Source: Microcoleus sp. FACHB-61
GTDB taxonomy: Bacteria > Cyanobacteriota > Cyanobacteriia > Cyanobacteriales > Microcoleaceae
Direction: 5' to 3'
DNA length: 64,000 bases
Assembly: GCA_014695295.1 (NCBI GenBank)
Contig: JACJNY010000057.1
Location: forward strand, 62,001-126,000
Each line of letters begins with the position of its first letter. Position 1 is the first letter of the stretch. This document shows positions 35,271-42,978 of this stretch, piece by piece. Made by a program: the position numbers and the translations under genes. Below the pieces are notes generated by a model. The model searched no databases, was not told where the DNA came from, and saw only the letters and a program-made list of their open reading frames with translations.

Positions 35271-35351
35271 CATCGAGGTTGCTGGCTCATATCCAGCCCC
35301 CTCTACCAAACGCAGGGGGGTAGCTCAATCGGTAGAGCGCGATGCTATTAA
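35271..35351 (+). tRNA. Circularly permuted tRNA-like locus (3' half before 5' half)
   Basis: The 3' half comes first: anticodon-stem strand CATCG (35271-35275), variable AGGTT, T-stem GCTGG with loop CTCATAT and CCAGC, acceptor CCCCTCT (35298-35304), discriminator A and encoded CCA (35306-35308). Five bases (AACGC) follow, then the 5' half: acceptor AGGGGGG (35314-35320), T8 A9, D-stem GCTC, D-loop AATCGGTA, GAGC, G26, anticodon-stem CGATG (35340-35344) and CTATTAA. All four stems pair across the halves: acceptor 7/7 with one G-U, D 4/4, anticodon 5/5, T 5/5. Two T-loop positions are unusual (C54, T58). The anticodon cannot be fixed because the joining point is unknown. Confidence 0.75.
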
Positions 35352-35403
35352 TCTTAAATCCTTGACTTAAATGTGATAGTGTGCCCAAATGGGCGGTAAA
35401 TAT

Positions 35404-35440
35404 AAACCCAGTAGTAAGGTCAGAACTGCTGGGTTTTATG
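35404..35440 (+). terminator. Intrinsic terminator after the permuted tRNA-like locus
   Basis: AAACCCAGTAGT (35404-35415) pairs with ACTGCTGGGTTT (35425-35436) with one G-U, a nine-base loop, and a T-run TTTT at 35434-35437. It is a good Rho-independent terminator about 55 bases past the last tRNA-like base and closes a short transcript of its own before the kinase gene at 35494. Confidence 0.75.
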
Positions 35441-35493
35441 CTAATAATTGATTCAATTCGTTAAATCCGTCAGTCCTGGACGTATCAAGACAG

Positions 35494-36384
35494 ATGATTT
35501 ACTGCATCAATCCTCAATGCGAACAACCCGAAAATCCTGCTGCTGCTCAAAATTGTCAGGCTTGTGGCACGGATTTATTAATTGGCGATCGCTATCGTAT
35601 CCTTAAATCAGTGCGATCGCCCAATCCCGCACGCCCCACAGACATCTTTGAAGTCGAAGATTTAGGAACCGGGGAAAACGAATGGGGAACTGTTAAAGTT
35701 TTAAAAGTCTTGAAACACACCCACAATCCCGATTTAGTTCGCTTGTTCAAGCAAGAAGCGCGAGTTTTGATTTGGCTGGCGGGAAATTGCCCAGTTCCCA
35801 AAGTCGAACCTGACGGTTATTTCCACATTAAACTCCCCAATAATTCCCCGAAATTGTCTTGTTTGGTGATGGAAAAAATTAGCGGCGAAAACTTGGCCGA
35901 ATTCTTAACAAAAAACCAGTACGTTTCTCAACAACTAGCTCTTGATTGGCTGCAACAAATGCTTCATATTTTGCAGGAAATTCACAAATATCATTTAGTG
36001 CATCGGGATATTAAGCCATCCAACCTGATGCTTGCAGGCGATGGGAGATTGAGATTAATTGACTTCGGCGCCGCAACAGAAGCAGAGAGAGATACCGCAC
36101 CCATAGGTTCTGCGGGATACTGCGCGCCGGAACAAATAGCAGGTAAAGCTGAAGTGCGATCGGACTTTTTTGCCCTGGGACGTACTTTTGTACATTTATT
36201 AACAGGCATACAGCCGAGCTACTTTCCCGTTAATGAAAAAACTGGTAAAATTAATTGGAGGAACCAGGCTGTAGATATTGACCCTAACCTCCTAGACTCG
36301 ATCGACGAATTGATAGAACCGCTACCAGAAAACCGACCTGAAAATACCCAAGTTATTTTAGAAAAATTAAAAATTCACGATTGA
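35494..36384 (+). CDS. Serine/threonine protein kinase with N-terminal zinc ribbon
   Basis: 296 residues. Residues 4-26 hold two Cys pairs (CINPQC and CQACGTD), a small zinc ribbon. The kinase part follows with a modified P-loop region, VKVLK, the catalytic loop HRDIKPSNLM, the metal motif DFGAA, and 'SAGYCAPEQ' in place of APE. No membrane segment: the protein is cytoplasmic. Such short zinc-ribbon kinases are numerous in filamentous cyanobacteria. Target and signal unknown. A hairpin with a GAAAA loop ends the gene and the convergent J-domain gene. Confidence 0.88.
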   Translation: MIYCINPQCEQPENPAAAQNCQACGTDLLIGDRYRILKSVRSPNPARPTDIFEVEDLGTGENEWGTVKVLKVLKHTHNPDLVRLFKQEARVLIWLAGNCPVPKVEPDGYFHIKLPNNSPKLSCLVMEKISGENLAEFLTKNQYVSQQLALDWLQQMLHILQEIHKYHLVHRDIKPSNLMLAGDGRLRLIDFGAATEAERDTAPIGSAGYCAPEQIAGKAEVRSDFFALGRTFVHLLTGIQPSYFPVNEKTGKINWRNQAVDIDPNLLDSIDELIEPLPENRPENTQVILEKLKIHD

Positions 36385-36386
36385 GA

Positions 36387-36403
36387 CCCCCTGAAAAAGG
36401 GGG
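36387..36403. terminator. Short two-way hairpin between convergent genes
   Basis: CCCCCT at 36387-36392 pairs with AGGGGG at 36398-36403 around GAAAA. It fits the 32-base gap between the kinase and J-domain genes. The arm also matches the C-rich/G-rich palindromes found inside thrB and the amidase gene, so it may be a copy of that repeat family. Confidence 0.55.
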
Positions 36404-36416
36404 ACGCAACATCGCT

Positions 36417-37043
36417 TCAATAAATCTGTTCCAACCTGCGAAAATCCCGCTCAACCTCCGCCCACAAAGCCCGATTGTGAGGGTCAGTTTTCACAGCCTT
36501 TTTCAAATAAATTCTTGCCTTATCAACCTGCCTTTCTCCGATCAAATGCCGTCCCCAGCGCTGATAGGCGATCGCCTGCCACTGACGCACCTCCAAATCT
36601 TCGGGAATCCGCTGGGCCAAACCCTCAATCAAGGCGATCGCCCGTGGGAACCTCTGATATTTCAGCAACTGCTGCAGCTCAACATAAGCATCTTGCTTTA
36701 ACTTTTGTTCCGCCGCCGACAGATCCGCATGAGATGGAACCGGCGGTTCTTTTCGAGCCACATTAACTGCCTGCGGTTGAGATTTCACCCTCCGATCCGG
36801 CGGTGTCGAAGTAGGCGGCACAGTTGAACTGCCAACTTTCGACTCGGCAACATGGGTGGGGGCAATATTCACCAGGAACTTATAAGCCTCAGTAATAGCA
36901 ATAAACTTATTCTTAGCCTGTTCGTTTCCCGGATTCACATCGGGGTGATACTGTCTGGCTAACTGCCTATAAGAGGCCTTAACTTGCGATAAACTCGCAC
37001 CAGACCTCAGTCCTAACTGTCGGTAATATTCTGCAATATCCAT
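36417..37043 (-). CDS. J-domain protein with C-terminal TPR-like region
   Basis: 208 residues. Residues 1-60 are a J domain with the HPD motif (YHPDVNP, His33-Pro34-Asp35). A Pro/Ser-rich linker covers about 65-105, and the C-terminal half is helical with TPR-like repeats (RQWQAIAYQRWGRHLIGE, KKAVKTDPHNRALWAEVE). It would stimulate an Hsp70 (DnaK) ATPase and offer a client or partner platform. There is no zinc finger or Gly/Phe domain, so it is a specialised DnaJ. The gene ends convergently with the kinase and lies upstream of nothing on its own strand until clpP. Confidence 0.88.
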   Translation of the reverse strand: MDIAEYYRQLGLRSGASLSQVKASYRQLARQYHPDVNPGNEQAKNKFIAITEAYKFLVNIAPTHVAESKVGSSTVPPTSTPPDRRVKSQPQAVNVARKEPPVPSHADLSAAEQKLKQDAYVELQQLLKYQRFPRAIALIEGLAQRIPEDLEVRQWQAIAYQRWGRHLIGERQVDKARIYLKKAVKTDPHNRALWAEVERDFRRLEQIY

Positions 37044-37173
37044 TTAGCATGAATGAGCGTTGATAATACCATTAAATATGGCAGAATCCTTAAATGTAAA
37101 GATTCTGCCAAAATTTACTGCGAACTAGGTTGTAGTGCGAGGGTTGCCCGCACTACTGAAGCGAAAAAACAAC

Positions 37174-37767
37174 TTACGGACGCTCTTCGATCACTCTGTC
37201 AATCAAGCCGTATTCCTTGGCTTCCTCAGCGGACATGAAATAGTCGCGATCCATGTCCTTCTCGATTTTCTCGATCGGCTTGCCAGTATTCTTAGCATAG
37301 ATATTATTGAGTTCGTGGCGCAGCCGCAGAATCTCTTTCGCCTCAATCTGAATATCCGTTGCTTGTCCCCGCGTGCCCCCAGAAGGCTGGTGAATCATGA
37401 TTCGCGAGTGAGGCAAAGCTAAGCGTTTTCCTTTCGCACCGGCAGCTAACAGGAAAGAACCCATCGAAGCAGCCAAGCCCACACAAATCGTCACCACGTC
37501 CGATTTAATGTGCTGCATGGTATCAAAAATAGCCATGCCTGCCGACACCATTCCGCCTGGGGAATTGATGTACAAAATAATATCCTTACCTGAATCTTCC
37601 GAATCAAGATAGAGCATCACAGCGATGATTTGATTGGCAATTTCATCGTCAACGTCCCTGCCCAAGAAAATAATTCGTTCCCGGTAGAGGCGATCGTAGA
37701 TATTAATCCACTGAGTATCATAACCACCCGGCATTTTGTAGGGAACTTTTGGCACACCTATAGGCAT
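37174..37767 (-). CDS. clpP: ATP-dependent Clp protease proteolytic subunit (ClpP3-type)
   Basis: 197 residues, full length. The catalytic triad is complete: Ser101 in GLAASMGS, His126 in MIHQPSGG, and Asp175 in [11 protein letters not shown]. Because it lies directly downstream of clpR on the same strand, it corresponds to ClpP3 in cyanobacteria, which forms mixed ClpP3/ClpR rings that degrade proteins together with ClpC. The 161-base gap between the two genes is filled by heptamer repeats, so co-transcription is likely but not proved. Confidence 0.93.
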   Translation of the reverse strand: MPIGVPKVPYKMPGGYDTQWINIYDRLYRERIIFLGRDVDDEIANQIIAVMLYLDSEDSGKDIILYINSPGGMVSAGMAIFDTMQHIKSDVVTICVGLAASMGSFLLAAGAKGKRLALPHSRIMIHQPSGGTRGQATDIQIEAKEILRLRHELNNIYAKNTGKPIEKIEKDMDRDYFMSAEEAKEYGLIDRVIEERP

Positions 37768-37884
37768 AATTCGGAACTCCGTTTAGTTGGTAATTGGTGA
37801 TCGGGCAATTGGTTATGGTTTATTAGTTATTTGTTACTTGTTATTTCCGGTTTTGTAGTTGTTGGTTATAATGACCAATAAACA

Positions 37885-37925
37885 ATAACCAATAACTAAT
37901 AACTAATAACTAATAACTAATAACC
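37885..37925. repeat. Tandem heptamer AATAACT between clpR and clpP
   Basis: Four perfect copies of AATAACT run from 37891 to 37918, with near copies on both sides (CAATAACC, AATAACC), ending just before the clpR stop codon at 37929. A less regular complement (TTAGTTATTTGTTACTTGTTATT) lies around 37820-37850. Such arrays probably expand and contract by slippage. Confidence 0.85.
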
Positions 37926-37928
37926 GAA

Positions 37929-38588
37929 TTAGATGACTCCTGCAGGCAGCGGTTTCGGCAATTCTTCCGAACTTTCAAGAACGCGATCGATCAAACCGTA
38001 TTCTTTAGCTTCATGGGGCGTCAGGTACAGCAACCGATCCATATCTTTAGTAATCTTTTCGATCGGTTGGCCAGTACAGCTTGCAAAAATCTCCAGCATC
38101 GTCGCTTTATTTGCCAGCACTTCCTTAGCCCGAATTTGAATGTCGCTTGCTTGACCCCGCGTGTAAGCCTTGGGTTGGTGCAACACAATCGAAGCGTGGG
38201 GCAAACTCGCCCGAAAGCCTTTTGTACCAGCCGCTAAAAGCATCGCAGACATCCCCATTGCCGAACCGAGGCAAATAGTGTGCACAGGCGGCTTAATGTA
38301 CCTGATCGTATCGCAGATAGCGAAGGCTTCTGTTTCAAAGCCGACGGGTTCGCCGCTGTAACCAGAAGTGCCGGTCGAGTTGATGTAGATTTTGATCGGC
38401 TTATCCGGGTCTTCGTACTGCAAGAACAACAGTTCAGCGATAATCAGTTCTGTTACCGCAGGCACCAGAGGCATCCCCAGATAAACGATCCGCTCCTTCA
38501 GCAACAGGGATGGCAAATCGGGAGGTGGCGTCCGAGAGTTCCCTTCCCCGTAGTATGGCGATTGCACAGCTTTAATTGGTGTGTTCAT
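37929..38588 (-). CDS. clpR: ClpR, catalytically inactive Clp protease subunit
   Basis: 219 residues. It follows ClpP in sequence but the catalytic Ser is Gly112 (CLGSAMGMSAML in place of AASMG), and it carries the ClpR-type insertion STGTSGYSGEPVG near residue 71. The later helices ([21 protein letters not shown]) match ClpP. It forms rings with ClpP3 and lets ClpC bind; it has no protease activity of its own. The start ATG is divergent from the vWA gene with a 72-base space. Confidence 0.93.
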   Translation of the reverse strand: MNTPIKAVQSPYYGEGNSRTPPPDLPSLLLKERIVYLGMPLVPAVTELIIAELLFLQYEDPDKPIKIYINSTGTSGYSGEPVGFETEAFAICDTIRYIKPPVHTICLGSAMGMSAMLLAAGTKGFRASLPHASIVLHQPKAYTRGQASDIQIRAKEVLANKATMLEIFASCTGQPIEKITKDMDRLLYLTPHEAKEYGLIDRVLESSEELPKPLPAGVI

Positions 38589-38660
38589 ATAACCGAAATG
38601 TTGCCTGAACTGATGGAGCTATTCTTAAAGAAATACTAACGCAATCTTTAGGTATCCCGC

Positions 38661-39896
38661 ATGAAAGTTAGTTTGCTCCCCGTTTTAAACGACCCTAACC
38701 TGGACGCTGCCGCGCCCTCGACCCAGCGCCAGCTAGCGATTTCAGTGTCTGCGATCGCAAGCTCGATCGACTCCAGCGTACCCTTAAACCTGTGCCTGAT
38801 TCTCGACCACAGCGGCTCAATGGGCGGACGCCCCCTGGAAACCGTCAAACAAGCTGCCGGACGGTTGCTCGACAGGTTGAAGCCCGGGGATCGCTTTTGC
38901 GCGGTGGCTTTCGACCATAAAGCCAAAGTCCTCGTTCCCAATCAAATTGTGGGAGATCCCGGTAGCATTAAACGGCAAATTGAGCAATTGCGCTCGGCCG
39001 GCGGCACAGCAATTGATGAGGGCATTAAGTTAGGTATTGAAGAGTTGGGCAAAGGCAAAAAAGAAGCTATATCTCAGGCGTTTCTGCTGACAGACGGCGA
39101 AAACGAACACGGCGACGACAGCCGCTGTTTGAAGTTGGCGAAACTGGCGGCAGAGTATAACATGACTTTAAATTCTCTGGGATTTGGCGATAACTGGAAC
39201 CAGGATATTTTGGAAAAGATTGCTGATGCCGGCGGCGGTGCTCTGGCTCACATTCAGCGCCCAGAAGATGCGGTTGACGAGTTTGGCAAGTTGTTTACTC
39301 GCGTCCAAGGTGTAGGTTTGACTAATGCTTATTTGCTATTTTCCCTGATGCCAAAAGTGCGGTTAGCCGAACTCAAACCGATCGCCCAAGTGGCCCCAGA
39401 TACGATCGAATTACCGGTACAGCAGCAGGGCGATCGCTTTATGGTGCGTCTGGGAGATTTAATGAAGGATGTAGAGCGAGTAGTTTTGGCTAATATTTAT
39501 ATTGGACAGTTGCCGGAAGGTACACAGGCGATCGGGCAATTGCAAATTCGCTACGACGATCCGAGTGTCGGTCAAGGTTTGCTTTCCGATCCCGTTGCAC
39601 TTTCTGCTAATGTCCTGAAAGTTTATCAGCCGGCGCTTAACCCGATGGTGCAGCAGCACATTTTAGCTTTGGCTAAGTACCGACAAACTCAACTCGCAGA
39701 AACTAGATTGCAACAGGGCGATCGGGCCGGTGCCGCCACCATGCTGCAAACTGCTGCTAAAACTGCTCTGCAAATGGGCGATAAAAGTGCCGCAACTGTG
39801 CTGCAAACTTCTGCTACTCGCTTGCAGTCTGGTGAACAATTGAGTGAAGCCGATCGCAAGAAAACTCGCATTGCTTCTAAAACTATTTTGAAGTAA
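38661..39896 (+). CDS. vWA domain protein
   Basis: 411 residues. A von Willebrand factor A domain begins near residue 40 with the full metal-ion site DHSGSMGG (DxSxS), then GGTAIDEGIKLG and TDGENEHGDDS. The later part contains a beta-rich segment and a Lys/Ala-rich helical end (about 330-411, with repeated ATMLQTAAK/ATVLQTSAT units). No signal peptide or membrane helix. It resembles cyanobacterial vWA proteins that bind partners through the metal site; no function can be assigned here. It is divergent from clpR. Confidence 0.88.
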   Translation: MKVSLLPVLNDPNLDAAAPSTQRQLAISVSAIASSIDSSVPLNLCLILDHSGSMGGRPLETVKQAAGRLLDRLKPGDRFCAVAFDHKAKVLVPNQIVGDPGSIKRQIEQLRSAGGTAIDEGIKLGIEELGKGKKEAISQAFLLTDGENEHGDDSRCLKLAKLAAEYNMTLNSLGFGDNWNQDILEKIADAGGGALAHIQRPEDAVDEFGKLFTRVQGVGLTNAYLLFSLMPKVRLAELKPIAQVAPDTIELPVQQQGDRFMVRLGDLMKDVERVVLANIYIGQLPEGTQAIGQLQIRYDDPSVGQGLLSDPVALSANVLKVYQPALNPMVQQHILALAKYRQTQLAETRLQQGDRAGAATMLQTAAKTALQMGDKSAATVLQTSATRLQSGEQLSEADRKKTRIASKTILK

Positions 39897-40118
39897 TCCG
39901 GCGATTTAAAATTTTAAATAATTTTAAATTTGGCGATCGGACAATTTGGCAATGCGAAATCGCCTCTACAAAAACGAAACCCGCGCCCAGGCGGGTTTCA
40001 ATATTTTGAGTTGCGCCAGCAGAAAGCGAAAGTCAGTGTAGCCCGATTGTTTCAAGCTGTGGAGCGTGTAGAAGCTGGATCGTTTAGAATGTTTGTATCA
40101 CCTATCAAGAGTGCTTGT

Positions 40119-40685
40119 ATGAACCAGACAATATCTGATAAAGTACGCTGGACTACCGCCGATTTAGAGCTATTGCCCGATAACGGCGATCGCTATGAAA
40201 TTATTGATGGGGAGCTATTTATGACTAGAGCACCGCATTGGGGGCATCAAAAGGCTATAGGCAACCTCTACCAAGAACTTAATACTTGGTCGCGACAGAC
40301 TAATTTAGGAGAAGCAGGAATAAATCCTGGTCTTATTTTCACGGATGCTGATAACGTCATTCCGGATCTAGTTTGGGCGAGCAATGAACGCTTGGCTATC
40401 TTGCTAGATGAAGCCGGTCATTTAACCGCCGCACCCGAGTTAATTGTTGAAGTATTGTCCCCCGGTGCAGACAATCATAGACGCGATAGAGATTTGAAAC
40501 TTAGACTCTATTCGGTGCGAGGAGTGCAGGAATACTGGGTTGTGAATTGGCAATTGCAGCAAATTGAAGTTTATCGCAGGGAACAAGCAAGTTTAAGGAT
40601 CATTGCTACGCTGTTGAACAATGATGAACTAAGTTCGCCTTTGTTGCCCGGTTTTAGTTGCTTGGTAGCTCGGATTTTTGCTTAG
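40119..40685 (+). CDS. Uma2 family (PD-(D/E)XK-like) protein
   Basis: 188 residues from the ATG at 40119; an in-frame ATG at 40089 is the alternative, and the longer frame to 39930 is unlikely because Uma2 proteins start a few residues before the conserved helix. The typical landmarks are YEIIDGELFM, HQKAIGNLYQELN, VIPDLVWASNE, ELIVEVLSPG and RLYSVRGVQEYWVVN. This fold is nuclease-like (PD-(D/E)XK), is highly multiplied in cyanobacteria and probably includes many mobile or inactive copies. Substrate unknown. It lies 35 bases before a TPR gene. Confidence 0.85.
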   Translation: MNQTISDKVRWTTADLELLPDNGDRYEIIDGELFMTRAPHWGHQKAIGNLYQELNTWSRQTNLGEAGINPGLIFTDADNVIPDLVWASNERLAILLDEAGHLTAAPELIVEVLSPGADNHRRDRDLKLRLYSVRGVQEYWVVNWQLQQIEVYRREQASLRIIATLLNNDELSSPLLPGFSCLVARIFA

Positions 40686-40720
40686 TTTATGAAACACTTT
40701 TACAGAGCGATCGCCCTTTT

Positions 40721-41191
40721 ATGAAAAATTCAACTATTCTCATTATAGCAATCATTACTTGGTTGAGTGGAGTTACTTCAATTTTTCCAGCTCAATCTGC
40801 ACAACTATTGATAGTTCAAAATGCTGCTGAAGACTTATTTAACAGCGGTTTAGCAAAGTCAGAAGCAGGCGACATTGAAGGCGCGATCGCCGATTACACC
40901 GAAGCCATCCGCCTCAACCCTAACTACGCCAAAGCCCACAACAAACGCGGCATCATCCACGGCCGCAACCTCAAAGATTATCCAGCAGCAAAAGCAGATT
41001 TCGATCGCGCAATTGAAATCAACCCCAACTACGGCGACGCTTACTACAACCGCGCCAGAGTCCGCGAGTTCTTAGAAGACAAAGACGGGGCGATCGCCGA
41101 TTATCAAAAAGCAGCGGAACTTTATCAAAAAGACGGCAATACCAACGATTATCAAGATGCCATACAGCATCTTAAAAGTCTGCAAAAATAG
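40721..41191 (+). CDS. Exported TPR protein
   Basis: 156 residues from ATG 40721; the frame starts earlier at 40658 but this ATG gives a signal peptide (IIAIITWLSGVTSIFPAQS). Three TPR-like repeats follow (AIADYTEAIRLNPNYAKAH, KADFDRAIEINPNYGDAYYN, AIADYQKAAELYQKDG). Likely a small periplasmic protein that binds partners. It is 35 bases downstream of the Uma2 gene, possibly co-transcribed. No function is known. Confidence 0.78.
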   Translation: MKNSTILIIAIITWLSGVTSIFPAQSAQLLIVQNAAEDLFNSGLAKSEAGDIEGAIADYTEAIRLNPNYAKAHNKRGIIHGRNLKDYPAAKADFDRAIEINPNYGDAYYNRARVREFLEDKDGAIADYQKAAELYQKDGNTNDYQDAIQHLKSLQK

Positions 41192-41281
41192 AGTGCTTTT
41201 GAAAACATAGTATAATATCCTTCGATCTGCGTTCATCCGCATTGATCGGCGGTTAAACATTCCAAATCCACCATTCAAAAA

Positions 41282-42334
41282 ATGCCCGAAACTTCCACCG
41301 TCACCGTTACTGTACCCGCTACAACCGCCAATTTAGGCCCCGGCTTCGACTGCATCGGTGCCGCTTTAAGCCTCTACAACCGCTTCCAATTCTCCCGACT
41401 CGAACCCTCAGCAACCGAGAAACTAAAAATTACCGTTACTGGCCAAGAAGCCCCCAAAGTCAAGACAGACGAAAGCAATCTCGCTTATCAAGCATTTATA
41501 AAGTTATACGATCGCCTCAAGCAATCGCCACCGCCCGTAGCCATACATATAGATATGCAAGTGCCGCTGGCTAGAGGTTTAGGAAGTTCCGCCACGGCTA
41601 TTGTCGGTGGGTTAGTGGGTGCAAATGAATTAGCCGGAAAGCCTTTGAGTCAGGTGGAAGTGATGCAATTGGCGATCGAACTTGAAGGACATCCCGACAA
41701 CGTTGTCCCCGCTTTACTCGGAGGATGTCGCCTCGCTGCTAGCAATGCACCCCCCCAACCCCCCCTTAGTAAGGGGGGGCTAAGAGAAGAATTCCCCCTT
41801 ACCGAAGTGGGGCTAAGAGAACAATCACCCTTAGATGCGGAAATCCTACCATCACCCCCCCTTGTTAAAGGGGGGGGTTCTTGGGAAATTTGCGATATTC
41901 CCTGGCATCCGAATATTGTGCCGGTGGTAGCCATTCCCGATTTTGAACTTTCTACAGCCGAAGCGCGCAAAGTTTTGCCAGCAGATTACACTCGGGCTGA
42001 CGCGATTTTTAATGCCGCACACCTCGGTTTGCTGGTGCGGGCTTTGGAAACTGGCAATGAAAACTGGCTGCGCTGCGCCCTCCAAGACAAAATTCACCAA
42101 CCTTATCGGCAATCTCTGATTAAGGGATATGAAGCGCAGCAGCAAGCCGCCGTGAATGCAGGGGCCTATGGAATGGTAATTAGCGGTGCCGGGCCAACAC
42201 TTTTAGCTTTAACGGATGTGGCTAACGCTGAGGCGGTTGAGAGGGAAATGGCGGCTGCTTGGATGGAATTTGGGGTAAAGGCTGATGTAAGGGCGATCGG
42301 CCTCGACACCCAAGGAGCACAAGTCTCCAGTTAA
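41282..42334 (+). CDS. thrB: Homoserine kinase, with in-frame repeat insertion
   Basis: 350 residues, about 45 longer than usual. GHMP kinase landmarks are present: TVPATTANLGPGFDCIG at the N-terminus, VPLARGLGSSATAIVGGLVGA (phosphate loop) and 'AGPTLLAL' near the end. It phosphorylates homoserine in threonine synthesis. Between ALLGGCRLAASNA (about residue 155) and WEICDIPWHPN (about 200) there is an extra segment rich in Pro, Gly and Leu, encoded by G/C palindromes at 41745-41882. The reading frame is kept. The insertion is in a loop after the phosphate-binding domain, so activity may survive. Confidence 0.9.
   Translation: MPETSTVTVTVPATTANLGPGFDCIGAALSLYNRFQFSRLEPSATEKLKITVTGQEAPKVKTDESNLAYQAFIKLYDRLKQSPPPVAIHIDMQVPLARGLGSSATAIVGGLVGANELAGKPLSQVEVMQLAIELEGHPDNVVPALLGGCRLAASNAPPQPPLSKGGLREEFPLTEVGLREQSPLDAEILPSPPLVKGGGSWEICDIPWHPNIVPVVAIPDFELSTAEARKVLPADYTRADAIFNAAHLGLLVRALETGNENWLRCALQDKIHQPYRQSLIKGYEAQQQAAVNAGAYGMVISGAGPTLLALTDVANAEAVEREMAAAWMEFGVKADVRAIGLDTQGAQVSS
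41745..41882 (+). repeat. C-rich/G-rich palindromic repeat inside thrB
   Basis: The segment contains CCCCCCCTTAGTAAGGGGGGG near 41758-41779, a related CCCCCTTACC block near 41793, and CCCCCCCTTGTTAAAGGGGGGG near 41855-41877, with two direct copies of GGGCTAAGAGAA between them. Its length (about 138 bases) is a multiple of three and it contains no stop codon in the thrB frame. It reads as PPQPPLSKGGLREE-type low-complexity protein. Confidence 0.8.
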
Positions 42335-42562
42335 TTATTCCACTCCTGGACGCACAACATCTACATAATCTAATAGGGCTCGCTGCATTTCTCTTGGCCT
42401 CACCGCCCACTGTTGCTCCAGTTGAAAATGGTCGCCCTTTTGAGAGCGTTGCAACCCCTCTGCAATTTCCTTCGCCTCTTTCTGTAAGTCCACATGGGTG
42501 GTATTTTTGGGGTTTGCTGCCAAAAACAGGATCGTTTTTTTCTTTCTTGGGGAACTACTCAT
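42335..42562 (-). pseudogene. Truncated N-terminus of a CHAT/effector-type protein
   Basis: 75 codons from the ATG at 42562. 'KKTILFLAANPKNTTHVDLQKEAKEIAEGLQR' followed by 'HFQLEQQWAVRPREMQRALLDY' is the N-terminus of a common cyanobacterial family whose next residues are normally 'PQIVHFSGHG' (CHAT-like). Here the frame ends after ALLDYVDVVRPGVE. Its stop codon abuts the thrB stop codon exactly, so the junction looks like a deletion or rearrangement endpoint. It is a remnant rather than a functional gene. Confidence 0.6.
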
Positions 42563-42978
42563 CAATGGAACCTTCACGCTTAGGAGATACAGGAGCTTAA
42601 CGACACTACCCCAGTCAGGGCGAGATATTTCTTGCCTTTACGGTATTTAAGCACAAACATCTTTATTTTTGTTGGTCAGTAAACTGGCAGAAACGATCGC
42701 CCTGAGTCAAGCATAACCAATCGAAAAGGCGATCGCTACTCTCCAGTAATCATTTGAGCAACCTATTCCAGAAGTGCGATCGCCTTCCCCTTTTGCAGTC
42801 CTATTTCATAAATATCGAGATTCTTTATAGTTTTATTCTCATGCCAGATCCAGGATTTTTTGATGATTATTATTGCCTAAATTAGTACATAAAATCTTCT
42901 ATACTTCCGCATTTATTTAATCCACGCACTCAGAAAAAAAACGGTTGTTTTATCAACTCTGTGGATAACAACAATGAT
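42563..42978. other. HIP1-rich intergenic stretch
   Basis: About 415 bases without a gene. It includes several GCGATCGC-related octamers near 42695-42785 and an AT-rich final part before the kinase stop codon. No clear terminator was found for the convergent kinase. Confidence 0.4.

Noticed and set aside
35271-35351. Permuted tmRNA instead of a tRNA
   Set aside because: The 5' half has a full D-stem and a 5-bp anticodon stem and lacks the tmRNA 5' signature and tag sequence.
35165-35494. Group I intron halves around the permuted tRNA-like locus
   Set aside because: Only weak resemblance to conserved core elements was seen; it needs a covariance search and is not called.
37885-37925. CRISPR-like array
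   Set aside because: The unit is 7 bases with no spacers; this is a simple tandem repeat.
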